The notes under the pieces: generated by a model
Databases searched by the model: none
Told to the model about the DNA's origin: nothing
Seen by the model: only the letters and a program-made list of their open reading frames with translations
Part shown: positions 11,911-24,239 of the stretch, piece after piece
Layout of the letters: each line of letters opens with the position of its first letter
Position numbering within the stretch: the first letter of the stretch is position 1
Position numbers and translations under genes: made by a program
Assembly (NCBI RefSeq): GCF_014805625.2
Contig: NW_023998432.1
Location: 5,641,107 to 5,705,106, forward strand
DNA: 64,000 nucleotides
Source of the DNA: Glossina fuscipes
Lineage: Eukaryota; Arthropoda; Insecta; Diptera; Glossinidae
Reading direction: 5' to 3'

Positions 11911-11915
11911 ATGTC
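11911..11915 (+). repeat. Target-site duplication, right (ATGTC)
   Basis: Second copy of the 5-bp target duplication, directly after the CR1 tail; it pairs with 7,247-7,251. Confidence 0.75.
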
Positions 11916-14781
11916 GAATGGCGAGCAACTCAATAAAAGTCGAGGAAAGTTCCTCTTCCACTTTAACTCAATGTACTGTTTCAGATAGATGTTTCACGAC
12001 CGTGAAGCCAGATACATTATGTCCGACGGAACCGTCGGTGGTATATATATCGTAGCCGTTGTTGTAATAAAAAAGGAGCTTTTCTTGGCATAACAACCTC
12101 ATACAAGAGAAGTTGACATATTGTTTTGAGGTAGAGATCGATTCGAGAATGTTCATAAAGACTCTGCATTTGCTGGTAATGAAATTCAAGGGAGGAATTG
12201 AAAATATGACGAAGTTTTTGACAGCAAAAAGTATAGCTGCAAGTGACAGTATCACTGAGAGATATAATTTCCTGAAAAAAGGAAGGATTTATCATCTTGA
12301 CTTTAATTAACTCTTTGGCAATGCAAAAAAGGGCTCTTTCGGAAACCGGCCATTCAACAGATATGACATTGAGAATATGTTGAGGAATTGAGGGGTTCAG
12401 TCCAGTAAAACGCTTCAACATTCGGTTTTCAAATGCTTGTATACGTTTCTCAATATATTTTGGGAAATTGCAACATGTGGAATATCCAAATTCAATTTTG
12501 CACCTGACTAGAGATTTGTAAACGGTCAAAGCATTTTTGGGAGGCAAACCTGCCTGATTGCTTGTCATGAGTGTGATGATGTTGCATCCAGACTGACAAT
12601 CTTTGAACGCCTTTTCATAATGCCCACAAAGGGTTAAGCTGTCATTTAAAATTCTCCCAAGAAATCGAAGAGATTTTACCTGATTAACTTGGGTACCTTT
12701 GATAAGAAATCTGATTTCACGTTTAGAACCTTTGGTAAAATAATTAGTGTTTGTCTTGCTGGTGTTAAAATATAAATTAAGATGAGCGCATGCATCGAAA
12801 AACGAGTTCGCTTTCATCGAGAGGTTATTGACAGCTGCTGAAAAAGATAAGTCCGCAGATACAATTAGAAAATCATCTGCATATTGAAAAATATGAGTTT
12901 TGTCATCTTGAAGATCACGCAAAGAAGCTGCGTATAAATTAAAGAGTATGTGGCTTAAACAACTGCCTTGTGGGATACCACCGCATATTTCAACTTTTTC
13001 GGTACCCATCACCAACACACGCTTGGATAAAAAATTAAGTATCCACAGCCGCATTTGAAGAGGAATCGAGAGTTTGGGAGAATTCGACCAAGCTTAATCA
13101 AATTGACACAGTCATAGGCTTTGCTGATGTCCAGGGAGAACATGACAACCATTTTCTTTGCTTTTTTTAAGCTGGCTATGAGAAAACACAGTTCATTAAC
13201 GCACATAGTCGTAGATTTGCGTTTTTGATAAGCGTAAGACCGAGCTGGAATAATGTTCTTAGTTTTCAGGAAAGCAGTTAGTCTGTCCGTAATCATGAGG
13301 TTGATGGTCTTTATGAATACAGATATTAGTGAAATTGGTCTGAAGCTACTTAAATCATTTAAGTCTTTACCTGCCTTAGGAATGGGAACTATTTTGATGC
13401 AACGCAAATCTGAGGGTATAAAGTTGATGGACCAGCAGTTGTTAATTGCATGCAAGAGAATGCTAAGGCTTCCTCTAGACAATGCTCTGAGCATGTCGTA
13501 CTTGACTCCATCACAACCTGCAGCAGTAGCAATCTTTCTGGAATGTAAAACATACGTTAGCTCATGCAATGAAAAGGGTGTGTTGCTGAGACTACTAAAA
13601 GGAATTGAAGGCATTGTAAACGGATTGACAATTGGAACTTAGCTCTTGAGCATATCTAAGTATTTTTGATTATCATGGTCATTCCATACAGTAGAACCGC
13701 TTAATTTTCGACTAGAATGTCGATGACCGTTGATATAGTTCCAGAAAGAACATGGGTTGCCGTTACCACATAAATCTTTAATCGCGATAGCTCTACGTGT
13801 TCTTTTCGCCTTTCTAACTGCAGACCTCCATTCTTTCAGTGTTTTCATATATTCAGTGTAGTTGGCTGGATTGACATATCTACTCATTTTTTTCCTTGCA
13901 GCTTGATATTTGCGAAAAAGTGTTGACAGGGAAGGGTTCCACCAATGTTTAGGTGAGAAGGACTCAATGGCAGGAAAGTTGGTTCTAGCAGACATGATCA
14001 CAGACTGAAAGGCACTTTGAATTGATGATAAATCAGAAGGAAGATCAACTTTACACAGACGGTCCATAAGGAAGTTGCGTGAAATGAAATTTTCTGTTTT
14101 CTTGACGGAATTGTTACAACTGTGGAATATAATGGGGGAGTGCTGACTTTTGCCAATGGAAACATTGGACGTGTTCCAGTTGAAAGATAAAATAGTTGAG
14201 TTCGAGAAAGTTAGATCCAAGACACTGCACGCCGTGCGACCGCTCCGGTTACAATGAAAGGTAGTATTGCCGTTATTTAAGACACTGAAACTGCTGGAAT
14301 TGATGGCATTTACAAGGATTTTGCCTTTGTTGATAGAGACTTGATCGCCATACAGGCGGTGTCTTGCATTGAAATCTCCAGCTAGAATCACATTTTGTTC
14401 ACCGTCAAGAAAGTCGCATAATCTCTGAATCTCATCACGAAAGGTGTGCACATCGAGACTGGGTGGAAAGTAGCATGAGGCTATGAAAAGATTCGGTTTC
14501 AGGTTGATGGTGTTGATGATGATGATGTCAACGGCAGAGTTATAGGGAATACGTCTGAAATTGACACCTTTCTTAACTAATATACTAACACCACCATAGC
14601 TATCATTTCGGCATTTGGTGGCTGAGGCATAATTCGAAACTTTAACTTCGAAACAATTTTCATCTTTCAGAAAAACTTCACTTAAGATACAAAAATCAAT
14701 CTTGTTTGAGTTTAAGTAAAAATCTAGAAAAGATAGGTTACGTCGGACACTTTGAATATTATATTGTAAAAAGGATATCAT
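11911..14781 (-). pseudogene. ORF2 of the split I-like LINE, 5' part
   Basis: Replication enzyme. An APE-type endonuclease starts at the ATG at 14,781 (FLQYNIQSVRRN), with the Glu block SEVFL, the catalytic GDFNARH, and a final SQHSPI where families usually have SDH, a likely disabling change. The frame has one in-frame stop at 13,639-13,641 and then enters reverse transcriptase: GCDGVKYDML, RPISLISV, SLDISKAYDC, a frameshift near 13,040, GGIPQGSCLS and the catalytic FQYADDFLI. A further shift near 12,050 leads into RNase H (TTDGSVGH, later STFIELLAIRH), where the CR1 element interrupts it at 11,911. The rest is at 6,590-7,251. Confidence 0.8.
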
Positions 14782-16200
14782 GTTGAAACTTGAGAAAGAA
14801 CCCCAGCGGATTTCCTCGCAGTACTGGATGCTCGAACGGGGCAAGAGATAGCACAGACAGACAGTTTTTCTTCAAATTCTTTAATAAGATTGTGAGGGAT
14901 CATCGGACGGATACTTTCTTGAATCGCGAGAATTAATCTTTCAAGTTCTGAAGACCGCAAATAGTTGTTTGAAATTTTCGGTCCAAGAAGACTTGTTCCA
15001 GACGACTTGGGGGGTGTATTGGGAGAAGGCTTGGTGGGTGAATTGATAAGAGATTTGGAAGGAACCAATTTCCTTTTGACGACAGCATTGTATTTATTTT
15101 AGGTTAAGATTTTGTTAGCATTTTGATTATCATCCTTGGTCGAAATTGCCCAGTGGAGGGAAATTGCCGTCATAAGTGATGTCATCGAGACATTCGAAAT
15201 AATTTTCGGAAAAATTCTCTTTGACCTCTTTATACGAAAGATTTTTAATCGCCATTATCCTGTTGATATTTAATTCAATTTCCCTATTAGGGCAACACTT
15301 ATTGAGAGCGTTGTGCTCACCTGAGCCACAATACAATCACTTCATCGCCTCACAATTTTCACACTTCGGAGACTTTCCACAGTTAAGGCACCTGCTCTCT
15401 TTAGCTTTACAGAATTTAGATACGTGACCGTATCTGCCACACTTAAAGCACTGCTTTAAAGTGGGTACAAAGTATTCGACAGGCAGATTACAATAGTTAA
15501 ATTTTATTGACTTAGGGAGGGCTCTCCCTTTGAAGCCAATTTTGATGCTGGTTGTGGGAATCCACTCGTCTTTGTTGTTGGGATTTCTTCTTTGGAAAAG
15601 GACAACGGACTTAATCGGAATATCGGATATGGCGTTTTTAATTATATCATCGACACTACATTGTGCATGGGATGTTTCGAATAACTCCAAATCTCTCAGT
15701 GAACAACCTCGGTATGTACACTTTTAAATTCTTTTTATTAAATTTATTATTCATATCAAAATTGTTGGCATTGGCAGCGGTTTGAAAAGCAGTTTGGCTC
15801 TACCCCTGCTGACAACTTTTAATTCTTTTAAGCCGTACATACCGAAATCCTTCAAGTAATCATAGAAATAGAAATTGGAGTTAATATTGATGCGATTTCC
15901 TTCTGCGTCCGCGCACGTTTCGACAAAAACGACAAAATTGCAGTTGGAAAGGCAATCGTACAAATTAATCTCGAGATTTGGGGCGGCTGTGGCACCCAAA
16001 TCAGAGGGCTTGTCGGTAGCCTGTTTACTAGACGAAATTAAAACGTTTGCATTAGCTTCTCCGTTATCAGATAAAAGAATATTATTCTCACCCATTTTCG
16101 ATCTCTTGGTGTGCCCAGTGGCGTTCATGTAAAAATTTTCAAAACAGTCTCTATTAGTAGTTATAAGATCACACCCAGTCTCCATAGGGAGATGGGCCAA
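14778..16200 (-). pseudogene. ORF1 (gag-like) of the split I-like LINE
   Basis: RNA-binding structural protein of the retrotransposon. It begins at the ATG at 16,200 (MAHLPMETG) and runs 149 codons to a break near 15,751. It resumes at 15,690 with a segment ending in nucleic-acid-binding knuckles: CFKCGRYGHVSKFC (CCHC), then CLNCGKSPKCENC, and, after a stop at 15,337, a third CGSGEHNALNKCC-type knuckle. The last part (15,068 to 14,778) is a Ser/Pro-rich tail that overlaps the start of ORF2. At least one frameshift and two stop codons separate the pieces, so the copy is dead. The knuckle order (two or three in a row) matches I-clade ORF1 proteins. Confidence 0.75.
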
Positions 16201-16470
16201 TATTGTTTTGGTTGTTATTACGGGGAATACAAAAAGAAAAAATCACAAAGAAAAAACAAAAAATAATAATTGAATGTATGTATTGCTTCTTAATTTTTCT
16301 CTCACGAGAGATTCCTCTTCCTTCCCTCCTTTTCTTTCTTTAAAATTGTTTTCTTTGCTTATTTTATTACTTTATTAAACCTCTTTTCCTTTTTTCAAAT
16401 ATTTAAAATCTCTTCTTTTTTTTTTTTCCTTTTTTTCACTAACACCGGTAAACACAAAAATTATCCAGCT

Positions 16471-17418
16471 GCCGATTGCAGAATGCGTGTTGTATCAAGC
16501 ATGAATGAAATGCGAATGTACTTTAGAGCTTTGTTGTGCTTCATTCTTGAGTCTAATGGAATAATTAATGTCAACTGATAAATTTCGTGCATGAAATTTA
16601 TACAACATACAACTGCATGAAGAAATGAGTGTGGGAGTCTGTTGATTGTCAAAATAGTGAAATAACCAAAATTCATGATAAAAGTAGTCTTCAAAAAAAT
16701 GTATACCGATCGCAATAGTTTCTTAACAGGAAACTCGATTTTCATTGGAAAATTTGTTTATTATTATCAGGTATACCAACTTGTGGGGGTGTGAAAAAGT
16801 ACGTATGCAAGAGTAAGCATGCCTCAATCGCGAAAAATGGAAACTTCAAATACTACTCCACCAGCCAACAAGGTTCAAAACCAAATCAATAAATTGACGT
16901 CCTAAAAATCGTCATTTTGAACAATCACTCAAGAGTAATTTACGTCAAATTTCTCACAATGAGCCTCGCAGTGAGCTTACTCAAACTTTGCCTCCAAACT
17001 AGCATAAAAAGCCAAAGAAGTCGCGTGATTCAATGGCTGTGGCTATTCGTACCTTGACAGCAATGGCCTGCGTCGGGTCATAATTGTATCAAGTACAACG
17101 GGGAGAATCTGTTAAGGACTGTGAACTTTACTTTGTTAGGGTAAAGTGGGTACTCCTGAAAAGAGAAGCGTTTTTTACAGAAAAAAAGAGCGGATTAATA
17201 ACTCGCGATTGCAAGGTTTGCGGATTTTTGTTTTTCACATTATGTTATTGCAATTTTCAATCCAAGAAAAGACAATAAGACCCATATAAAAACATGTGGG
17301 GGATATGAAATAAATCAAAACAAATTTGTTTTGTAAGAAATAAAAAGAATAGAAACTAATGTGTACATATCTACACATGTGTACACATCTATATTCAATT
17401 GATTAAAATTAATTATAC
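16471..17418. other. Spacer with possible gag debris
   Basis: Sequence between two I-like LINEs. At 16,819-16,920 the plus strand briefly reads like a short gag start (MPQSRKMETSN) followed by stops. Nothing else is recognised. Confidence 0.35.
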
Positions 17419-17428
17419 ATATTTCTTT
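17419..17428 (+). repeat. Target-site duplication, left (ATATTTCTTT)
   Basis: A 10-bp word directly before the second I-like LINE; an identical copy at 22,101-22,110 directly follows its (TAA)n tail. Confidence 0.75.
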
Positions 17429-17732
17429 CACGGCAACTCTGTTCTAGCGCTGTGGTCATATTTTTCTCTTAGTGAAAATATTTTTGGAATTTATTCTTCT
17501 ATTTAATTTCTTTATTGCGTTATGCGTTTTTAAAAATTTTCAAACTTATTAAAATTTATTGACCTTTTTGTGTGTTCATCGTGGATACCGTACGTGTTTT
17601 CCTTTAAAAACATTAAAAAAATAAAAATAAAAAAAAATTAAAAACATCTGACATTTTATTCACTAGTTTCCCAAACCTTTTCAAGTGAGTGGTTATTTCA
17701 CAAATAAAAACAATAGACAACAATAAGGCATA

Positions 17733-18622
17733 ATGGCCCCGAGGCCGCCGAATAAAAACTCGAATAGATTTCATCTATTAAGTGATACATCCCCCAAAGA
17801 AAAAAAAGTAAAAATTCCGATTTTCCGGTGTTGCCAATCAGCGATATAACCCCTATTGATAAAGAATATATTGTTATTTCTTCAACCGATGCTAGAATAA
17901 CAATTTCCCAAATTAGCCCTATTGCTATAAAAAAAGCTCTAGATAGCATTACAACATACATCGACTCCATCCCGATTCTACGCGATGGGAATTTACTGGT
18001 CCTCGCTGGGAACCCGCACGCAACCGAAAAGCTCATAAAGGCCAAATCTTTAGCTAATCTATGTGCTATTTCAGCTAAACTACATGAGAAACTTAACTCG
18101 GTTCGAGGCGTAATTTATGCCCCTTGCGAAATGGGCAATCAAGGAGTGACTGAAGTATATAAATTCACCAAACTGAATGATGACGGAAAAACACGCTCTC
18201 CTACAGGAAGGATTATTTTAACCTTTGATAGTTATCGATTACCGGGAACAGTTGATGTGGCGTGGTATAAATGTGAAGTAGAACTATACATTCCAAATCC
18301 TATGAGGTGTAAAAATTGCCAACGCCTGGGTCATACGGCAAAAAGATGCACTAATGCTGCATCTTGTGCTAACTATGGTCTTCCTCAACACTCAGCGTTA
18401 GACAAACAATGCCCACGTTTTGTACAGATGCGTGAAATACTAAAACTCAAAACAGAAAATTACTATAGCATAAGCGAAGCGCGACGCACATACTGGGAAA
18501 GAAATCCATCTGTAGCCCAAGGAATTGGCAAAAGTAATACCTACGCTGCTGTTGCCTCGCAAAACAAGCCTAGTAAGCCTTTAACTCCAACTCCCTCCAA
18601 AGAAAAACCTGTTCCCCCTTAA
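17733..18622 (+). pseudogene. ORF1 (gag-like) of the I-factor-like LINE
   Basis: The likely start is the ATG at 17,733 (MAPRPPNKNSNRFHLLSD); a frameshift near 17,822 moves to the frame that runs from 17,828 to the stop at 18,622. The C-terminal part has the knuckles CKNCQRLGHTAKRC and CANYGLPQHSALDKQC; the second has Tyr-Gly where CxxC would be expected, so it is damaged. The end is rich in Pro and Lys (SKPLTPTPSKEKP). The order fits I-clade ORF1 proteins, which bind element RNA. Not functional as it stands because of the frameshift. Confidence 0.75.
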
Positions 18623-18999
18623 CCAAAAATTATATTGCGAAACCAGTTACATCACCCGCCAAAGATAAATATGGAAAAACCAAAACAACACCAAATATTG
18701 AAAAAATTGAAACAACAACATATATGCTAAAATCCAATATACTAAACACTCCAGAATCTCCAGCTCTCAACTTTACTCAACAAACTACAAATGGTAATCA
18801 ACCCATTCTTTCATCCATTAATCAACCTTCAATTTCAAATTAGTCACGTGCGCTCACTCGTTGCGCTTCAAATGTACCAAACCACCCAAGTACAGATTAT
18901 TCTGCTGGTAAGAATAAATCACTAACGAAAAATTCCTATAGCGAACTTCTCGACGGAGACGCTGACATGGCAACCTAACCCTCCTTCTACTCTGCTTCC

Positions 19000-21971
19000 A
19001 TGTCATTACTATTAAATAAAGTTTTTATAATTCTACAATGGAATATTAAGGGACTTATTAATAATTTTGATGAACTCCGTACACTCATAAGTGATTTTAA
19101 TCCAACCTTTTTATCGCTTCAAGAAACCCATTGTAGAAGCTCCACCCAAATCATATACTGGATACTTCACGAATGCTGATCAAAATTCATATCCCAAACA
19201 AGGAGTTGGTGTTTTTATAAAATCAAATATACCTCACAAACGCATAAATTTAAGCTCAAATATACAAGCCATACGAATAATGTTAAACATAAAATTTTCA
19301 GTGCGTTCGCTCTATATCCTACCTTCGCAATCGTTTTCTCAGCAAGAACTCTACAATTTATTCTCCGTACTTTCCCCCCCCCATTAATTGTATGCGGCGA
19401 TTTCAACAGCTGGAATACCATCTGGGGCTCAACAGTGAAAAACACTCGCGGTACTGTTTCAGAAAAGGCCTTTTTTCAAAGCAACCTTTGCGTTTTAAAT
19501 GATGGAAAACCAACGCACTTCTCAACTCATCATACTTTTTCACATATTGATTTAACTTGTTGCTCTCCCTCACTTCTTCCTTTCGTTTCCTGGTCTATTT
19601 CTGATGATCTACATAATAGTGATCACTTTCCAATCATAATCGATCTTAAACTTTCAACGTCCTCTGCTACTCCAGCAAAACAGGCCAAATTCCTCCTAGA
19701 TAAAGCGGATTGGATCAATTACTCCAAACAGGTGGAGTCATTTTCGAATTCAAAGCCATTTAACGGGAACTGCAACCATGATGCTGCTATTATGTCTAAA
19801 GCGATTCGCACGGCTGCTCATCTGTCTATTCCTCAATCCAACAGCTCTGTTAAACGAGCTATGGTTCCTTGGTGGAACAACGCGCTTTCGTTTTTGAGCA
19901 AAAGCAAAAAGGCCAATGCTCTATTCAGGAAGGAATTACGGAAATCAAAGGCACTTAGTTTGGAACTTTTCTCGAGACGAATTCACAGAAATACATCAAT
20001 GAAAGTTATCTGGAACAAAATCAACAGACTTAATGGGACTTCAAATCTGAACGAAATTTCTGCCATCTGCACTCCCAATGGAACTTTAACTGACGCAGAT
20101 GAGATTTGTAATTACTTTGGAAATGTGTGGTGCGAATACTCCTCTGACAGCAACTTCTCCAGGGCTTTCATCGAAAATAAAAGGGCTCCAATATCTCTTT
20201 CAAATAATATCGATAGATATGCCATGTTCCTGGAAAATTGCGTATCTACCTCAGAACTTGGAAGTTGTCTCTCCAATTTGAAGGGGAAGACAGCTGGTCT
20301 AGACGCCATCTCCTACCAAATGATCATTGCTATGTCTAAGTCTAGTAAAAAGAAATTGCTGGACCTATTTAACACGGTATTTATGACTGGCCATATACCC
20401 TACATGTGGAAACTGGCAACAGTTGTTCCAATTCCAAAGTCAAAAAATGTTTCCATCGCATCAGATTATCGCCCAACCTCTCTTTTATCTTGCCTCTCTA
20501 AGGTATTAGAGAAGATTATGGCATCTAGATTACCTTGGTTTTTTGAGTCCAAGAACCTGATAATAAAGCAACAAGTTGGTTTCAAGCGGGGTAGAGGGTG
20601 CGTCGACGCTCTGTTATATATTGATTATTTCACAAGCAAAGCAATTTCCATGCCATGCGCATATTAACACTATTGCTTATCTTACCAAAATGCTTGTGTT
20701 AAGCAAGATTGACTATGCTTTGATAATTTATGGCAATAGCTGCAAATCTAATATCAACATCCGTACACCGGTCTACCACCAAGCAGTCAGAGCAAGTTGT
20801 TATGCTTTTCGGACGACGCCCATAAATAATATTATAATTAAAACTGGTCTCCCAACTTTAGAAAATAGACTGTATGAGTTAAAAGCTAAAATAGTCCCTA
20901 AGCTTCTTAATTCAAGCAAATTCATTCTCGGTGATGACGTAAGAAAGATTATTATTGCGAAAAAAATTCCAAAGTCACCATCTGCAACTGACCATTGTTT
21001 GTGCATCGCAAAGGAATTGAACATTCTCTTAAAAATTTCCCGCTTGTTTGGTGTTAAACCTCCATGGATTTTGAAAGACTTTTCTTTTGACATCTCACTG
21101 TCTATGCACAAGAAAGAAGATACTCCAAATTACATCTTCAGCAATCTAATAGCTGAAAAAACCCAAGTATTGGACAGACGGCTCAAAATCTCCTGGTCTG
21201 CCTCCTGCTTGTGCCGTGGTCGATGCTACAGGACGGGTTCTTCTCAACCACATATTTCACGAAAGTACTTCAACTTTCATAACCGAAGCCAGGGCTATCC
21301 TTCACGCTGCGAACCTTGCCCATAAAAGCAAACTCAAAACCGTCATTGTTACCGACACTTTGTCTGTATTACAAGCTATTCGGAACCCTTCGACTTCGAG
21401 ATGGAGCACCATCAACAAATTAAGGAATATAATTACTACACCCGACGGAAAAATTAAAATGTTATGGGTACCAAGCCACATCGGTTTATTGGGAAATGAG
21501 CAGGCTGATCAAGCGGCAAAGTATGCTGCTTCTGCTCCTCTACTTATGGATGTTGTCATGGAAAAGTTGGATCTCCAAAGATACATTAGAAGAAAAGTTA
21601 AAGAGAAAATTGCAGAAGGAAATTTGCAATACCATCATCAACACTACTCTTGCATTAACACTACTATTCAATTAACTCCACCTCTATATCCAACAAATGT
21701 TGAGAAAACCAAGATCCAAACATTCTCGAGAATTCGCCTTGGTCATACAATTGCAACTCACCAATGGATCCTGAAGAAGTCTTCTTCCCCAATCTGCTGT
21801 TGTGGACAAACTCTTACTATAAAGCACATTCTCTGCGACTGCCTTAAGTTTTCTTTGGCTAGAAGTATTGCATTTGGAACGATTAACCCTTTGAACATTC
21901 TACAATCAGCTTCAGAACAGAATATCAATTCTATACATTACTTTATTAATACTACTAAGCTCACTATCTAA
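19000..21971 (+). pseudogene. ORF2 of the I-factor-like LINE, RT core deleted
   Basis: It starts at the ATG at 19,000 (ILQWNIKGLINN, then LSLQETH) as an APE-type endonuclease. Frameshifts follow near 19,120 and 19,385, then ICGDFNSWN and HNSDHFPI complete the domain. Reverse transcriptase begins with KGKTAGLDAIS, VVPIPKSKN and DYRPTSLLSC, but stops short of the catalytic YADD. Near 20,650 the sequence jumps to the thumb (KMLVLSKIDYALIIYG). RNase H from 21,216 is well kept: TDTLSVLQAI, then MLWVPSHIGLLGNEQADQAA. It ends with a Cys/His motif (CCCGQTLTIKHILCDC). The lost core makes the copy catalytically dead. Confidence 0.8.
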
Positions 21972-22100
21972 TGTACATTTTATTATTTTTTTTTTTTTTT
22001 TAATTAGAGCCGGTAGCCTGTGTTGCTAGTGCTCAATGTCTTTTTTTTTAGTCTAAGAATTCATTTCATTAGTCTAAAATTAAAAATAATAATAATAATA

Positions 22101-22110
22101 ATATTTCTTT
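22101..22110 (+). repeat. Target-site duplication, right (ATATTTCTTT)
   Basis: Second copy of the 10-bp word at 17,419-17,428, directly after the TAA repeats. Confidence 0.75.
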
Positions 22111-22124
22111 AATTTATTTAGAGG

Positions 22125-22400
22125 GTGAACCACTTTGGGGCAGTTATGTAAGAGCCGTTTTGAATTAAGCAGGACCTACGCTTGAGGTCGTTATCTTGAC
22201 AGAATTTGAACGTTTGCAAAATACCAAGTTTGCTCGCATTTTCTTTCATACTTTCCTTCAATATCCTAAAATGACCTCCTTGTTTACTATGCCATCAATA
22301 AACACCAATTTCCGACTCTATCAATTCCAATGCAAACCCAAACTATAACATGACCTTTGCCATGCTCGCCGTAAGTCGTTGATACAAGAACGTAATAGGA
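22125..22400 (-). pseudogene. Tc1-like transposase remnant
   Basis: On the minus strand, blocks appear in the order expected of a Tc1 transposase but in different frames: HGKGHVIVWVC (family: GGSVMVWGCF) near 22,350, VGNWCLLM (family: VGxLxxIDG) near 22,310, and QDNDLKRRS (family: QQDNDPKHxS) near 22,185, followed by APKWF. Stops and shifts separate them. The upstream part is not legible and no inverted ends were found. Confidence 0.5.
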
Positions 22401-22859
22401 AACTAAGACGGCTTTATTGTATGTTGGCTTTGTAAGCGTACAGCTTGTGGTAGATATTTTGAGCTCTTTACAAGATTCGTGGATGACTCGTCTAAGGAGA
22501 TCCCCAGATCCTGTTGCAGGGTTAAAAAGGTTGCTTTATTTTTCCGAACAAAGTTTGGTATTGAAAATATTTATAAAAAATTAACCGCACTCTGCGACGG
22601 CGTCAAAAAGCAACATCATTTACTCAGCAAGTCTAAGTTCAAGGATGCCATTTTTCCTGGCAAAAATAAATATAATCATATTAATATTGCGGCAACTGTG
22701 TTTGATTTTAAACCTCTTTGCTAATTTCTTTCAATTTAACTTCAACTTATGCAACTGTAATCCCCTAATCCACTAATAAGAATTAAATAAGAGTATATTC
22801 ATTCCAAAAATAGTTTCTTCTAACGCAAAATGCTACAAGGGCTGCCCCGTTAAAGTATA
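22401..22859. other. Unassigned sequence next to the Tc1 remnant
   Basis: An 81-codon open frame (22,479-22,724, +) is present, but it has no recognised domain and its composition is not convincing. It may be further transposon debris. Confidence 0.35.
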
Positions 22860-24097
22860 GTTGTAAGTCATCGCATTATTGTATTCATTTTCAACCATTT
22901 TCTTGAAACAAGTAGATTTCCTGTCTGTTGGAAATCCAGTTTTGTTTTTTCATTTTATAAAAGTCGTAACAGATGTATTGCTAAAAACTACAAATGTATT
23001 GTTAGATTTAACTTGATACCTAAACTTCAGCATATTATAACGTCTCACATTAACTTTATTATCAAGTGAGTCATTCCTCTAAACTAGCACGGATTTTTAA
23101 GGCGCGAGGTCGACTACCACTTAACTTCTAAAATTCACTTGCCATGATTTTAAAAAGCACACTATTGAATGTTATTTGCTCTGATTTAAGTAGAACCTTC
23201 GATAGAATTAACCACAAATTATTATTATGGAAATTACATCGTTTAGGTTTCCCACCATATTTAGTTAATTGGTTATTCTCCACCTTGATGGTTGGTCCTT
23301 TAAGGTGCTTTTCAACTCATTTCATTCAGACATCCCCGTCACTTCAGAAGTTCAGGACCTATTATTTTCGTCCTTTACTCTATATTAATGATTAGTAATG
23401 ATATTAATGATCTTAACTCTGCAACTAAATGACATTAAATCAAAAGAAACGCAAGCAGTTGTCATTTTCAAGACGAAATTCATTCTCAACGGAAAATTTT
23501 AGTGATTCACTTAGGTTGAAGAATGTGATCTGACTTCTTAATGTAAATGTTCTCCTTGATCACAAACTTCGATTCAATTTACATGTCGAACATGGAATAG
23601 TGCCAAATCAATGCTAGGCTTTATTAAATGCTGATTGAGAGAATTCGACAACCCATACGTAACGAAAAAAATATTAATTAGTTTGCTATGATCGATAGTG
23701 GAATATACCTTGGTTATATTGTCACCTTGTTATTGTTGCCATGTTAATTCTATTGTATTTCTGCAGAAATAGCTTCTGCTTTGTGCGCTTAGAAATTTGG
23801 GTTGGGATCCACGTGTCCTTTTAAAAAAAGGTTACTGCTTGCATCTTCGCCACCACGTTTCCTCCGCCAACCTTCTAAATAATGTTTACGTGATGCACTC
23901 TTAATTGATCTATTTCGGTTGTTGAATGCACGAGTATATGATTTTCTTAATGTTTATTCCTATATATACATTAGACAAATTTCATACTTTTAAGATCGGT
24001 CTTCCTTTAATTGTAATTAAGTTAAGGTTTCAATTTTAACAATTGTGTAATTTGACTTAAAGCAGCTAAATTGTGTGTACATAAATAAATAAATAAA
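22860..24097 (+). mobile_element. CR1-type LINE, copy 3 (heavily decayed 3' half)
   Basis: Aligns by eye with the last 1.7 kb of CR1 copy 1: CWKSSFVF near 22,930, DRINHKLLLWKLHRLGFP and PYLVNWL (copy 1: GFPPYLVKWI) at 23,195-23,280, CALRNLGWDP near 23,800, and a closing AAATAAATAAATAAAAAG tail at 24,080-24,097. The YADD region is destroyed. Much more diverged than copies 1 and 2, so an older insertion of the same or a sister family. Confidence 0.65.
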
Positions 24098-24239
24098 AAG
24101 GTTTTTTACTTCGCACCTCTATCTTTACCTCACGACAATCCTCCCTGCTTTCGCCCGTCTATCCTTGCTTCTTCTCTTTCTCCTTGTTTCCTTGCAGCAT
24201 TCTTTGCCGCCCTCCTTTTGTCCAGCGTTGACGGAGCAA

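Larger units (their letters stand above)
6258..16470 (-). mobile_element. I-like LINE, split by a CR1 insertion
   Basis: A non-LTR retrotransposon on the minus strand: ORF1 with zinc knuckles (16,200 down to 14,778), then ORF2 with endonuclease, reverse transcriptase and RNase H. RNase H plus a gag-like ORF1 points to the I clade. The RNase H domain is interrupted at 7,252-11,910 by a CR1-type element; when that is set aside, the domain reads on across the junction. The 3' end is placed at an A-rich tract near 6,258-6,275 (minus sense) and the 5' end near 16,470; both edges are estimates and I found no target duplication for this element. It has several frameshifts and stops and cannot be autonomous. 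Confidence 0.8.
17429..22100 (+). mobile_element. I-factor-like LINE with (TAA)n tail
   Basis: A 4,672-bp element bounded by a 10-bp target duplication. It starts with CACGGCAACTCTG and ends in TAA repeats, the hallmark 3' end of I factors; their 10-14 bp duplications also fit. ORF1 carries zinc knuckles; ORF2 carries endonuclease, reverse transcriptase, RNase H and a terminal zinc-binding motif. The catalytic core of the reverse transcriptase is missing, so the element is about 0.7 kb shorter than the 5.4 kb Drosophila I factor and must be dead. It belongs to a different family from the I-like element at 6.3-16.5 kb. Confidence 0.85.

Noticed and set aside
13253..13642. 129-codon plus-strand frame
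   Set aside because: Antisense shadow of the reverse transcriptase of the I-like LINE.
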